Below the pieces are notes generated by a model. That model was given only the letters and a program-made list of their open reading frames with translations. It was not told where the DNA came from and ran no database searches. Positions 41,760 through 52,102 of a DNA stretch of 64,000 bases are shown piece by piece (within the stretch, counting starts at the first letter, position 1; every line of letters starts with the position of its first letter). A program made the translations under genes and the position numbers. The DNA comes from Arthrobacter psychrochitiniphilus (lineage in GTDB: Bacteria; Actinomycetota; Actinomycetes; Actinomycetales; Micrococcaceae), in the NCBI RefSeq assembly GCF_003185915.1, contig NZ_QHLZ01000001.1, positions 186,001-250,000 on the forward strand. Direction: 5' to 3'.

Positions 41760-43132
41760 CCTCCCTCGGCGCGCACCACTCGGGCATTCCGGGGCTTGAG
41801 CCAACGAGCCTCGGAACTGCCCAATCCCCGGGCCGGAACATCGGCAGAGGCAACAAGACCGGAAATTCGGCACGCCGGCGGCAGCCGCAGGCCTGGGCCC
41901 CACGCGGTCTCTTCGGGCAGCAGCACCGCCGGGTCAAGTAGGGGTGGCGGCGCCAGCGGGTCCGAGGGCCCGGTGCGCATGAGCTCCACGGCAGTCCGGG
42001 CCAGCGAGAACTTGGCGCTGCGGAGAATTCCATCCAGACGCTCGCGCCAGGCGTCGATAGCGGCTGCGGCACAAAGGTACCCCGTAGCGTGATCCAGGGC
42101 CTGCACGGGCAGCGGATGTGGACGGTCCGAGCCGAAGTGAAGCATCCCGGCGTGCGCAATCCCGCAGCTCATCTGCACGAGTGAGTCAAAGCCGCGCCGG
42201 CGCTTCCACGGCCCGCTCCACCCATAAGCGTCCAGCGCCACGTTGACCAGGCTCGGATGGCGCTCCGCCAGCCAGCCTTCGGACAGGCCCAGCCGGTCCA
42301 GCGCGTCAGGGCGGTAGCCGTGGATAAGGATGTCGGCCCCGGCGAGTAGTTCGTGCAACTTGGCCAGCCCGTCGGCAGATTTCAGGTCCAGCCGGGCACA
42401 GCGTTTGCCCACCGTCAGCTCGGCTTCCAGCCCAGGCTCCGCCCACTCTGGCGGATCGATTCGTAGCACCTCTGCCCCGTACATCGCCATGAATCGGGTG
42501 GCCACGGGACCGGCGATGACACGGGTTAAATCCAACACCCGCACCCCTTCCAGTGGGCGTGCGGCACTGGCGGGCCGGGCGTGTTGGCGCGTGCCGCCGT
42601 CGTCCGTCAGCCGCGGGGCACCCCAGATCACCAGCGGTTCGGCAGCCACAGACTGGCCCTGCGGATGCGCCAGCCACTGCTCCTGCGAGCGCATGAACGC
42701 GGCACAGCCAGCAGCCGCAACCACCGCAGCTTCTAGGTCTTCCCCCATCCAATGTTCGACTTCGGTGCCAACAGTTGCGCGGTCTGCGCCGGCTCCCAGC
42801 CCAAGTACCGACAAGGCAGCAGCACGGTGATGAGGAGCGTTGGTGTGCAGCCGGATCCAGCCGTCGGCGCAGCGGTAGTCCCCGGCAATGCTGTCCCACA
42901 CCGGAGGCAGCTCCCAGCCAACAGGTTTGAACGATGCCCCAAACCAGAAGGAGGCAAGCTGACTGTCGATGGAAAGGTCAGGGGCGGTGGAGCCATGGTG
43001 TTGGACTAACCGGGCAATTGCCCCGGCTGCAGCACTCATGCTGGAGACCGCCAGCCCGGTCACATCAAAGGCCGCGGCCAGCACCCCGTTACCGGTGCTC
43101 GCCGGCTCTTGCGGAAACTGCTTCTCACCCAT
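41756..43132 (-). CDS. CaiB/BaiF family CoA-transferase
   Basis: 458 residues from ATG 43132 (MGEKQFPQEP); an in-frame TTG at 43150 is less likely. Class III CoA-transferase with the split arrangement: the N-terminal part holds DGWIRLHTNAPHHRAA and the C-terminal part starts at LEGVRVLDLTRVIAGPVATRFMA. The catalytic Asp is probably that of VQALDHATGYLCAA, aligned with the ALGDSNTG motif of formyl-CoA transferase. It would move CoA between carboxylic acids, perhaps carnitine- or bile-acid-like substrates; none can be named. The 3' end overlaps the convergent hexosaminidase gene by 4 bp. Confidence 0.87.
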   Translation of the reverse strand: MGEKQFPQEPASTGNGVLAAAFDVTGLAVSSMSAAAGAIARLVQHHGSTAPDLSIDSQLASFWFGASFKPVGWELPPVWDSIAGDYRCADGWIRLHTNAPHHRAAALSVLGLGAGADRATVGTEVEHWMGEDLEAAVVAAAGCAAFMRSQEQWLAHPQGQSVAAEPLVIWGAPRLTDDGGTRQHARPASAARPLEGVRVLDLTRVIAGPVATRFMAMYGAEVLRIDPPEWAEPGLEAELTVGKRCARLDLKSADGLAKLHELLAGADILIHGYRPDALDRLGLSEGWLAERHPSLVNVALDAYGWSGPWKRRRGFDSLVQMSCGIAHAGMLHFGSDRPHPLPVQALDHATGYLCAAAAIDAWRERLDGILRSAKFSLARTAVELMRTGPSDPLAPPPLLDPAVLLPEETAWGPGLRLPPACRISGLVASADVPARGLGSSEARWLKPRNARVVRAEGG

Positions 43133-43219
43133 GGCATCAGAGTACGACAACTACCCCATGACCGGCCACCGGGGCACCGGACCTAGCCTTCGGCTGGGTG
43201 CCGCCCTGGCACCCTTGAC

Positions 43220-44062
43220 CTACTGCTCGGGGGCGAAGCCGCCTTGAAGCCCGGGCACGCAGGCGCCGGTCCACACGGACAGGACCTCTTCACGTGTTGG
43301 CAGCCCGTTGATGGCCGGGCTGAGCGCGGGCAGGTGCACCCAAGCACCGGCTTCTTCCGCAATGAGGCCACCAGCGGCAAAGTCGTGCTCGAACAGGCCG
43401 TATTCCAGGTACGCGTCCACGGAGCCTTCAGCCACGGCACACAGTTCCAGGGCGGCGGAGCCGAGCCGGCGGAAGTCACCAAAATGGTCCATTTTGAAAT
43501 CCAGTTCGGAGACCAAACGGCGGCGCACCACCGGATCGTACGTCAGTGCTGTGGAAATCAGGGTGCCACCGCGTTTCTCTACAGGACCGCTCAAACGCCG
43601 CACCGATTGGGCGCCATCTGCGCGTTTCTCATCCAGCCAAGCACCTTCTCCACGGGAGCCAAAGTACACGCGGCGCAGTGCCGGGGCGTTGACCACCCCG
43701 GCGAGCCATTCGCCGCTGGGCCCCATCACGGCCACCGAGGTGCCGTAGTAGGCAATGTTGCGGATGAAGTTCATGGTGCCATCGAGCGGATCGATGCTCC
43801 ACCTGTACCCGGAGGGCGTCTCGGGAAGCGCAGGGGCCAGCTCCTCCCCCGTGATGACGTCATGCGGGCGGGCCTGTGCAATCACTGCCCGCACGGCGTT
43901 CTCTGCGGCAACATCAAAGGCAGTAACCCAATCGGCATCAGAGGATTTCTCCGTGGCCCCAAATCCTGCCGGATCCCGGGCCGCAAGCACGGCGGCACCT
44001 GCGGCAGCGGCGCGCAGGGCTACCTCCAACAGTTCATCAACAGGGACAGGGTGGACGTTCAT
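43220..44062 (-). CDS. Inositol monophosphatase family protein
   Basis: 280-residue Mg-dependent sugar phosphatase. Metal-binding motifs are EELAPALPE, WSIDPLDGTMNFI and HDFAAGGLIAEEAGA. AAGGAG lies before ATG 44062. In actinobacteria such proteins dephosphorylate inositol-1-phosphate, histidinol phosphate or similar; the substrate is unassigned. It follows ligA on the same strand after about 18 bp, so the two may be co-transcribed. Confidence 0.9.
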   Translation of the reverse strand: MNVHPVPVDELLEVALRAAAAGAAVLAARDPAGFGATEKSSDADWVTAFDVAAENAVRAVIAQARPHDVITGEELAPALPETPSGYRWSIDPLDGTMNFIRNIAYYGTSVAVMGPSGEWLAGVVNAPALRRVYFGSRGEGAWLDEKRADGAQSVRRLSGPVEKRGGTLISTALTYDPVVRRRLVSELDFKMDHFGDFRRLGSAALELCAVAEGSVDAYLEYGLFEHDFAAGGLIAEEAGAWVHLPALSPAINGLPTREEVLSVWTGACVPGLQGGFAPEQ

Positions 44063-44080
44063 GGTGCTCCTTCGTGTCTG

Positions 44081-46375
<2,295 letters not shown>

Positions 46376-46399
46376 TCAGCGCGAAGCGGCACTTAAACG

Positions 46400-46494
46400 C
46401 CAGACCGACCCCCACAAATGGGAGCCGGTCTGGGCCCACGCTCGCCAGGTCCCGCACAAATCGCGTCAGCGATTTATGCGGCCGGCGAGTGGGG
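46400..46494. terminator. Hairpin cluster between ligA and the secretion operon
   Basis: Three stems in 95 bp. An outer GACC/GGTC stem with an inner CCCCA/TGGG (46400-46434). Then 46452-46464 pairs with 46469-46481 (12 of 13 bp, GTCA loop), enclosed by CCCACGCTCGCC (46435-46446) and GGCGAGTGGGG (46484-46494). It immediately follows the WXG100 stop on the minus strand, so it likely terminates the secretion operon before the ligA promoter. Confidence 0.75.
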
Positions 46495-46495
46495 A

Positions 46496-46759
46496 CTAGC
46501 GTGAAGCTTCGATCTGCTGCAGCTTCTGCTTGTTGACCAAGGTCTTGACCTGGGTCAGATCATTGATGACGTTATTGAGCTGCTTCTTTGAGGTGGGCCA
46601 GGTGGTGCCCTTGAAGCGGGTGGCGTCGGCGCCTTCCCAGCGAACGGACTGAGCCTTGCCGTCAAGGGTGGACATTGCCGTGGTGATCTGGTCAATGGCT
46701 GAAGCCAACTTGGAAACCAGTTCTGCCATGTCCTGGGGATCATTACCGATCATTGCCAT
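46496..46759 (-). CDS. WXG100 family protein (EsxA-like type VII substrate)
   Basis: 87-residue helical hairpin protein. ATG 46759 (MAMIGNDPQ) is chosen for the AAAGGA nine bases upstream. The W-x-G turn is RWEGADATRFKG (residues around 43-55), between two amphipathic helices (about 12-40 and 58-85). Such proteins form dimers and are exported by type VII secretion as substrates or secretion partners. It is the last gene, 168 bp after the EssC-like ATPase, and is followed by strong hairpins, so it may have its own promoter. Only one WXG100 gene is in the window. No C-terminal YxxxD/E motif is evident (the tail ends KLQQIEASR). Confidence 0.88.
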   Translation of the reverse strand: MAMIGNDPQDMAELVSKLASAIDQITTAMSTLDGKAQSVRWEGADATRFKGTTWPTSKKQLNNVINDLTQVKTLVNKQKLQQIEASR

Positions 46760-46927
46760 GATGAACATCCTTTGTGAGAAGAAAATACCCTGTGCTGGCT
46801 TTTCCAACCGGGCGGCTATCAATAACCTAACAATTTCCTGTCAGGAGTGCGATGGGGACAACTCCCCAACTGCGCCCGGCCGCCGGAAAACACTCCCCGG
46901 CACCTTCCACAGTTGCGGCCCCACCCG

Positions 46928-49900
46928 TTAGCGTTCGTGGTCCATGGTGGTGGCCACTTGCAACGCGAACGCCTTTCCGCGGCCCACCACAAAACCGCGG
47001 CCCGGGATGAACTTATTGTTGTGCAGCCGGCCCAGCGAGGTGTTCATCAAAGTGTCACCTTCAATATCGCTCGGGTTCAGCAGCAGGCCGCGGCGCCCAG
47101 CCTTGAAAAGCCCGGCCAGGCTCCAGGCGGCAGCCCAGGTAGAGGTCTCCCCCTCACCCACCACAAAGCAGTTGCTCTTGATGGCTGCCTTGATCAAGTT
47201 GACCAGGTCCATCTCTGCTTCAGAGTCGGCAAATTCGGTGACGCCCTCTATAAAGAACGCCACGGGGGTGGTTTCGCTTTCCACCAGGTCAATGAAACGC
47301 TGCAGTTGCGGCTCCAACCCAGCAGCCGTCACAATGGCCTCATCCCATACCGAGAGGTTGGCGATCGCTGAGCGGCGTGAGCCGAAGTACACGCGGCGGG
47401 TACCCGGCGTCGAACGTTTAAGCGCCTCGGCGAGGGTAACCAAGGCTGTGGTGCGCCCGGATGCGGGCGGTCCCGTCAGCATGAGTGCACCGCTGGCCGC
47501 CAAGCCTGCCGGTTCCAGATTGTAGTCATCCACACCGATGATGACGTTGCCGGGGCTGGCCTCCGGGAGCACGTTCAAGTCCACGTTCTCCGGCAGCGAT
47601 TCAATCCGCCGCGCCTGCGGCACCCCTTGGCGGCGCATGGTTTCACCCAGGCTGGCCACTTGGCGCGCCTGCAGGGCAAGGTTTGGTGTGCCACCAAAGA
47701 TCGCCATCTGAATTTCGCCGCCGTCGATCATTCCACGCCCGGGTGGTGATGCCGGATCAAGCACGTCGCGGGGCAGGCCCAGGTTGGAATAGTCATCGGC
47801 TGTGGCCATGCGGAACACCAGAAGGCGCTGCACGGAAGAAGCCAACGACGCCGGGAGCGACTTCGGGCTGTCACCGGCAATGACAATGTGGACGCCCATG
47901 GGACGGCCGTCCGTGGCAATCTGCTGGAGGGTTTCGAACTGGGTCATGCCCACCCGGAATTCGTACAGTTCCCGGAACGTGGCCAAGCCATCCACCATGA
48001 TGATGATGCGCGGCTCGTTGGGCTTGTTGGCCAGGTGGCGGTACTCGGCAATGCTGCCGGCCTTAACCGCGGCAAAGCTCTCTGCCCGCTCCTCAATGAC
48101 AGAGCGAATGTGGCGCAGCAACCGGCCAACACGTTCGGCATCCTCGGCGTTGATAATCCCGCCCACGTGCGGGAGCGCTTCTAGCATTTGTAGCCCGTTG
48201 GAGGCCGCGTCAATGCCGTACACCTGCACGGGCCCGCCGCGCGGAGTGATTGCCGCGGCAATGGCGATGGTGCGCAAGGCCGCCGATTTACCCGAACCGC
48301 TGGCCCCCAGGATGGCCATGTTGCCGTCCTTGTCCGGTTCGAAGAACACGGTGGGCTGTGCCTGGTGTTCCGGATCATCCATAACGCCCAGCACCAATTG
48401 CTCATCGGTGCGCGAGTTGGGCAGTTTGGAGAAGTCATAAATCTCGGACAGCTCGCTCAGCCAGGGTTTGCGGGGCGGCTTGATGCCCAGTTCCACGGCG
48501 GCCAAGGAAATATTGCTGACCACTTTGGCAATGTCATTGGGCCCGGCTGAGTCCTCCACAGGGGCTACCGCGAGTTCCTGCTCCCATGGGGCGCCGGCAC
48601 CAAAGTCCATCTCCACAATGTCAATGCGCGGACGCTGCGGGGTGCGTGTGGTCCAGCCACCGGCATAGCCTGTCTGGAAACCCTGAATCCGGCCTGGGCC
48701 GGTTTTGGCTGCCCCACGGCCGGGAATGGACGGGCTGAAGTAGGCGGCTGTGGGCTCCCCCAAAATATCTTGGGAGTCATCCACATCCGCCATGCGCAAG
48801 GCGATGCGCATATTGGTGTTGGCGCGCAGGCTGTCCTTGATAACACCCGAGGGGCGCTGGGTGGCCAGAATCAAGTGCAGTCCCAGGGAGCGGCCACGGG
48901 CGGCAACATCCACCACACCGTCAACAAATTCCGGCACTTCCTTGGCCAGTGCGGCGAATTCATCCACCACAATGATCAACGACGGTGGCGCCTCAGGATC
49001 TGCTTCCCGCTCCATGGCGAGTAGGTCCTTGGCTTTCTTGCGGTTGAGCAGGTGCTCCCGGTAGTGCAGTTCGGCACGGAGCGAGGTCAGGGCCCGGCGC
49101 ACCAGGTGCGGGGACAAATCGGTCACCAGGCCCACTGTGTGCGGCAGTTGCACACAGTCGGCAAAGGCAGCCCCGCCCTTGTAGTCAACAAACAAGAAGG
49201 AGAGCCTGTCGGGGCTGTACGCGGCGGCCATGCCCAGCACCCAGGCTTGGAGAAACTCGGACTTGCCGGCACCGGTGGTACCGCCCACCAGGGCGTGCGG
49301 GCCTTCGGTTTTCAAATCCAGGTACATGGGTTCCACACCCTTGGAACCCACCAGTGCCCGCAAGGAGCCCTGGTATTTGCGGTTCTTCACGGCGCGGGAG
49401 GCCACGGAGTTGTTCTCCAGCCAGCGGTCTGCAATTCCGGAGGTGTTTTCCACCAGATCATGCCCGGCCAGTGCCACGTAGGAGACGCTGCGGGGAAGGT
49501 CAGAATCATCGTCAACGGGTTTGCCGGAGTCAACTACCGGGGCCAGCAAGCGGGCCAGTTGAGAGGCCAGCTCCAAGCTGACGCTTTCACAGCTCACGGG
49601 GAATGTCAGTTGGCCCAGGCGCACCTGGCCTGTTGTGGCAGTCTCTGCCACATGGACAAAGTCACGGCAGGGGGCCGGGAGGGCTTCCACGGAACTGGCA
49701 ACCCACAGGATGTGCAGGCCTGCGTCCGCACCGTATTCCGTCAACCGGGTGAGCCGGGCCCGGTCCACTTTGACGTCATCTTCAATGATGACCAGCATGG
49801 CCGGGGTGGCAGGAGGGGGCGGATCCGCTTTGGTGGGATCCTGGCTGCCACGGTGGGCGGCGGCGTGGGCGGCCAAGTTGACGCCACGGTTGACCATAAG

Positions 49901-51364
49901 ATCCTCCAGGGCAGCCAACAGTACTCCTGCGGCACCGCTGCCGGAGGCCAGATGGTCAGCAGCCAGCGGGGAATGGACTGAATCCACGTGCGGAAGCCAT
50001 TGCAGCCACTGCCAACGGTCCTTGGACTCAGCGGAGGTCATGGCCGCCACGGCCAGTTCAGCCGGTGAGTGCAATCCCACGGCCTGGAGCACCAGTGCCC
50101 GGGCTACATCGTCCACCACACCGCGCGGGCCGGCAACACCCAGGGCGCCGCTGTTGCGCAACTGCGCCACCACGGGAACGGCGTCAATATCGGAAAATTC
50201 GGCCTTGATTTCCTGCACTTCTGCCATATATTCCGGCAAGGTGTCATTGCTGTCGCCCACCTCTATGGGGGTGCGGGAGGGCTGCCGGCCCACGCCCAGG
50301 CGCAGGGTCAAAAACGCCTTGTGCTCGGGGCGGTGAGTCCACATCAGCGGGCCCAGCTTGTAAATGGCGTCCACAGTTTCCGCCGCCGAGGGGCTCTCAG
50401 CCAGGCGGATGGCCCGCTCCACCTGCTGCCGGGCGGTCATTTGGCGGCGGAACTCTGTGACGGAACCCCGGAACTGCTCAATGGATTCCCGCAGTTCGCG
50501 TTTGGCGTTCATTTTTTGATCCACGAAGCCGCCAATGATCATCAACGGCATCATGGCCATGAAGATCACACTGAACAAGCTCCTGGTGACGCCGAACATG
50601 ACAGCTCCCATGAGAATGGGCGCAATGAGGATGACCACGGGGAAGCGTTCGCGCCGGGGCCGCTTGGGCCCGGCCGGAACGGTCTGCTTCTCCACCTTGA
50701 ACTGGGGCACAACACGTGGGGAGCGGTTGAATTCCACCAGCGGGCTGGTGGGTCCCGACTGTGAGCCGCGGCCCAGGCTGATGACTGAAATGGTGCTCTC
50801 GCCCAAGGTCACCTCATCCGAGGAGCCCAGCACGGCCCGGGAAATCTGAATTCCCTCCATCATCATGCCGTTGGCTGATCCGGTATCCGCGATCTCCACC
50901 GTCTCCCCCACCGTGATGCGGGCATGGCGTTTGGAGGTCATGGGGTCACTCAGGCGCACGTCGACGTCAAAGTCGCGCCCCACATAGCTGGTGCCCAACG
51001 GGAGCGCGAATTCTTTCCCCGCGTCCGGCCCGGCCATGACGCGCAAGGTGGCAGCCGCCGGTCCCCTGTCCTGATTGGGCAGCGCAAAAGACTCACTGAC
51101 CTGAGTCAGTGAAACCGTGGCGCCGGGACGCAGCCCAGATTCCAGCAAGTTGCTCCCCGGTGGCAAGGTGCGTCCCTGAATGCCACCTACCAGTGACTCC
51201 TCCACTAACAAGGAAAGGTTGGCCGGAGCCTGCGCACCCTTACGGGTGGGATCAGAGAGGAACAACTCCGTAGCAATGTCCCCTACAGTGGCCAGGCCGT
51301 CAACAGTGACTGCCAGGTTCTTATCCTCAAGAGGCTCGCGTCGGAGCGTTAGTCGCAGCCTCAT
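46928..51364 (-). CDS. EssC/EccC-like type VII secretion FtsK/SpoIIIE ATPase with FHA domain
   Basis: 1478-residue membrane ATPase, about the length of Firmicutes EssC. Order: N-terminal beta-grasp-like region (1-95, GRTLPPGSNLLESGLRPGA); FHA domain (about 105-200) with GRDFDVDVRL, SKRHARI and GSANG; two helices (about 240-282); then three FtsK-type ATPase domains. The first has a complete Walker A (GGTTGAGKS, K701) and Walker B (LIIVVDEF, about residue 798). The second has GASGSGKS (K1026) but its Walker B ends MVDG, not DE. The third has GPPASGRT with Arg for Lys and looks inactive. The FHA reader suggests control by the kinase in the same operon. It overlaps the FHA-winged-helix gene by 4 bp (ATGA). 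Confidence 0.92.
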   Translation of the reverse strand: MRLRLTLRREPLEDKNLAVTVDGLATVGDIATELFLSDPTRKGAQAPANLSLLVEESLVGGIQGRTLPPGSNLLESGLRPGATVSLTQVSESFALPNQDRGPAAATLRVMAGPDAGKEFALPLGTSYVGRDFDVDVRLSDPMTSKRHARITVGETVEIADTGSANGMMMEGIQISRAVLGSSDEVTLGESTISVISLGRGSQSGPTSPLVEFNRSPRVVPQFKVEKQTVPAGPKRPRRERFPVVILIAPILMGAVMFGVTRSLFSVIFMAMMPLMIIGGFVDQKMNAKRELRESIEQFRGSVTEFRRQMTARQQVERAIRLAESPSAAETVDAIYKLGPLMWTHRPEHKAFLTLRLGVGRQPSRTPIEVGDSNDTLPEYMAEVQEIKAEFSDIDAVPVVAQLRNSGALGVAGPRGVVDDVARALVLQAVGLHSPAELAVAAMTSAESKDRWQWLQWLPHVDSVHSPLAADHLASGSGAAGVLLAALEDLMVNRGVNLAAHAAAHRGSQDPTKADPPPPATPAMLVIIEDDVKVDRARLTRLTEYGADAGLHILWVASSVEALPAPCRDFVHVAETATTGQVRLGQLTFPVSCESVSLELASQLARLLAPVVDSGKPVDDDSDLPRSVSYVALAGHDLVENTSGIADRWLENNSVASRAVKNRKYQGSLRALVGSKGVEPMYLDLKTEGPHALVGGTTGAGKSEFLQAWVLGMAAAYSPDRLSFLFVDYKGGAAFADCVQLPHTVGLVTDLSPHLVRRALTSLRAELHYREHLLNRKKAKDLLAMEREADPEAPPSLIIVVDEFAALAKEVPEFVDGVVDVAARGRSLGLHLILATQRPSGVIKDSLRANTNMRIALRMADVDDSQDILGEPTAAYFSPSIPGRGAAKTGPGRIQGFQTGYAGGWTTRTPQRPRIDIVEMDFGAGAPWEQELAVAPVEDSAGPNDIAKVVSNISLAAVELGIKPPRKPWLSELSEIYDFSKLPNSRTDEQLVLGVMDDPEHQAQPTVFFEPDKDGNMAILGASGSGKSAALRTIAIAAAITPRGGPVQVYGIDAASNGLQMLEALPHVGGIINAEDAERVGRLLRHIRSVIEERAESFAAVKAGSIAEYRHLANKPNEPRIIIMVDGLATFRELYEFRVGMTQFETLQQIATDGRPMGVHIVIAGDSPKSLPASLASSVQRLLVFRMATADDYSNLGLPRDVLDPASPPGRGMIDGGEIQMAIFGGTPNLALQARQVASLGETMRRQGVPQARRIESLPENVDLNVLPEASPGNVIIGVDDYNLEPAGLAASGALMLTGPPASGRTTALVTLAEALKRSTPGTRRVYFGSRRSAIANLSVWDEAIVTAAGLEPQLQRFIDLVESETTPVAFFIEGVTEFADSEAEMDLVNLIKAAIKSNCFVVGEGETSTWAAAWSLAGLFKAGRRGLLLNPSDIEGDTLMNTSLGRLHNNKFIPGRGFVVGRGKAFALQVATTMDHER

Positions 51365-52065
51365 TCATCTTCCATTCCACGTTGGGATTCCAGCAGGGGC
51401 AGATCATCAGGTGTGACCAGGTGTGAGGTGACGGCATGTTCAACCAGTCTGGCCCGCCTGTTGGTGGCGAGTTTTCCGCCACCTCCGCGCAAACCCACCA
51501 CACCCACTCGGTCCAGCTTGTCGCACACGTTATCGAGCTTGCGGTTGAAGCGGGTCAAAGCCCATCCGAGCCGCTTGGCCGCTTGAGCGGAGGACGGGAT
51601 GGAACTAAAACCTGTTCCGCCACGGCGCAGCATGGGCTCGGCCAGGGCCACTATCAGCGCCTTCTGGGACGGGGTGAAAACAACAGGGCCAATCGTGGTG
51701 GAGCCGGCGGAATCGTCCTCCCGGCTCTGCGAGGTGAAGGCGGGTGAATCCAGGTGGACGGAGAACTCGTACGTGGTGGGTCCGGCCGTGAAGATCACGT
51801 TGGTCTGCTGGAACACCAACGGTACGCGTGCCCCCGGAGCCATCCAGGCCTGCATGCCCCCAGCCGCGTCAGCAATGGTCGCTGAGAGCATGGTGCCGGC
51901 ATTAGTCAGCCACCAGATACCGTCATATTTGCTGACCTCTAGGAACTTGCGGTGCAGATACGGGTTGTCATCGACCTCAATATCGCCTTCACGGCCAATG
52001 CTAAAAACACTCTCAGGCGACGGTTCATACCATTCGCCACAAAAGTCAATGGTCAGTTCAGCCAT
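51361..52065 (-). CDS. FHA-like domain fused to a C-terminal winged-helix-like domain
   Basis: 234 residues. The first 100 form an FHA-like beta sandwich: VFSIGREGDIEVDDNPYLHRKFLEV, WWLTNAGTMLS; the usual Ser-Arg-x-His reads YLHRKF, so phosphothreonine affinity may differ. Residues about 125-220 are a helical domain with FTPSQKALIVALAEPML, SSAQAAKRLGWALTRFNRKL and a GGGGK wing, resembling a winged helix that could bind DNA or protein. No membrane segment. It lies between the kinase gene (37 bp gap) and the EssC-like gene (4-bp overlap), so it is probably a phospho-dependent regulator or adaptor for the secretion motor. Confidence 0.72.
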   Translation of the reverse strand: MAELTIDFCGEWYEPSPESVFSIGREGDIEVDDNPYLHRKFLEVSKYDGIWWLTNAGTMLSATIADAAGGMQAWMAPGARVPLVFQQTNVIFTAGPTTYEFSVHLDSPAFTSQSREDDSAGSTTIGPVVFTPSQKALIVALAEPMLRRGGTGFSSIPSSAQAAKRLGWALTRFNRKLDNVCDKLDRVGVVGLRGGGGKLATNRRARLVEHAVTSHLVTPDDLPLLESQRGMEDE

Positions 52066-52102
52066 GATGGTTCTCCCCCTTGTTGGTGCTGGTCCTTAGA
52101 GC

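Noticed and set aside
46790..46830. TTAGGTTA-like sequence (minus strand) as a second iron box upstream of the WXG100 gene
   Set aside because: Only the left half matches the consensus; the right half does not, so it is no better than chance.
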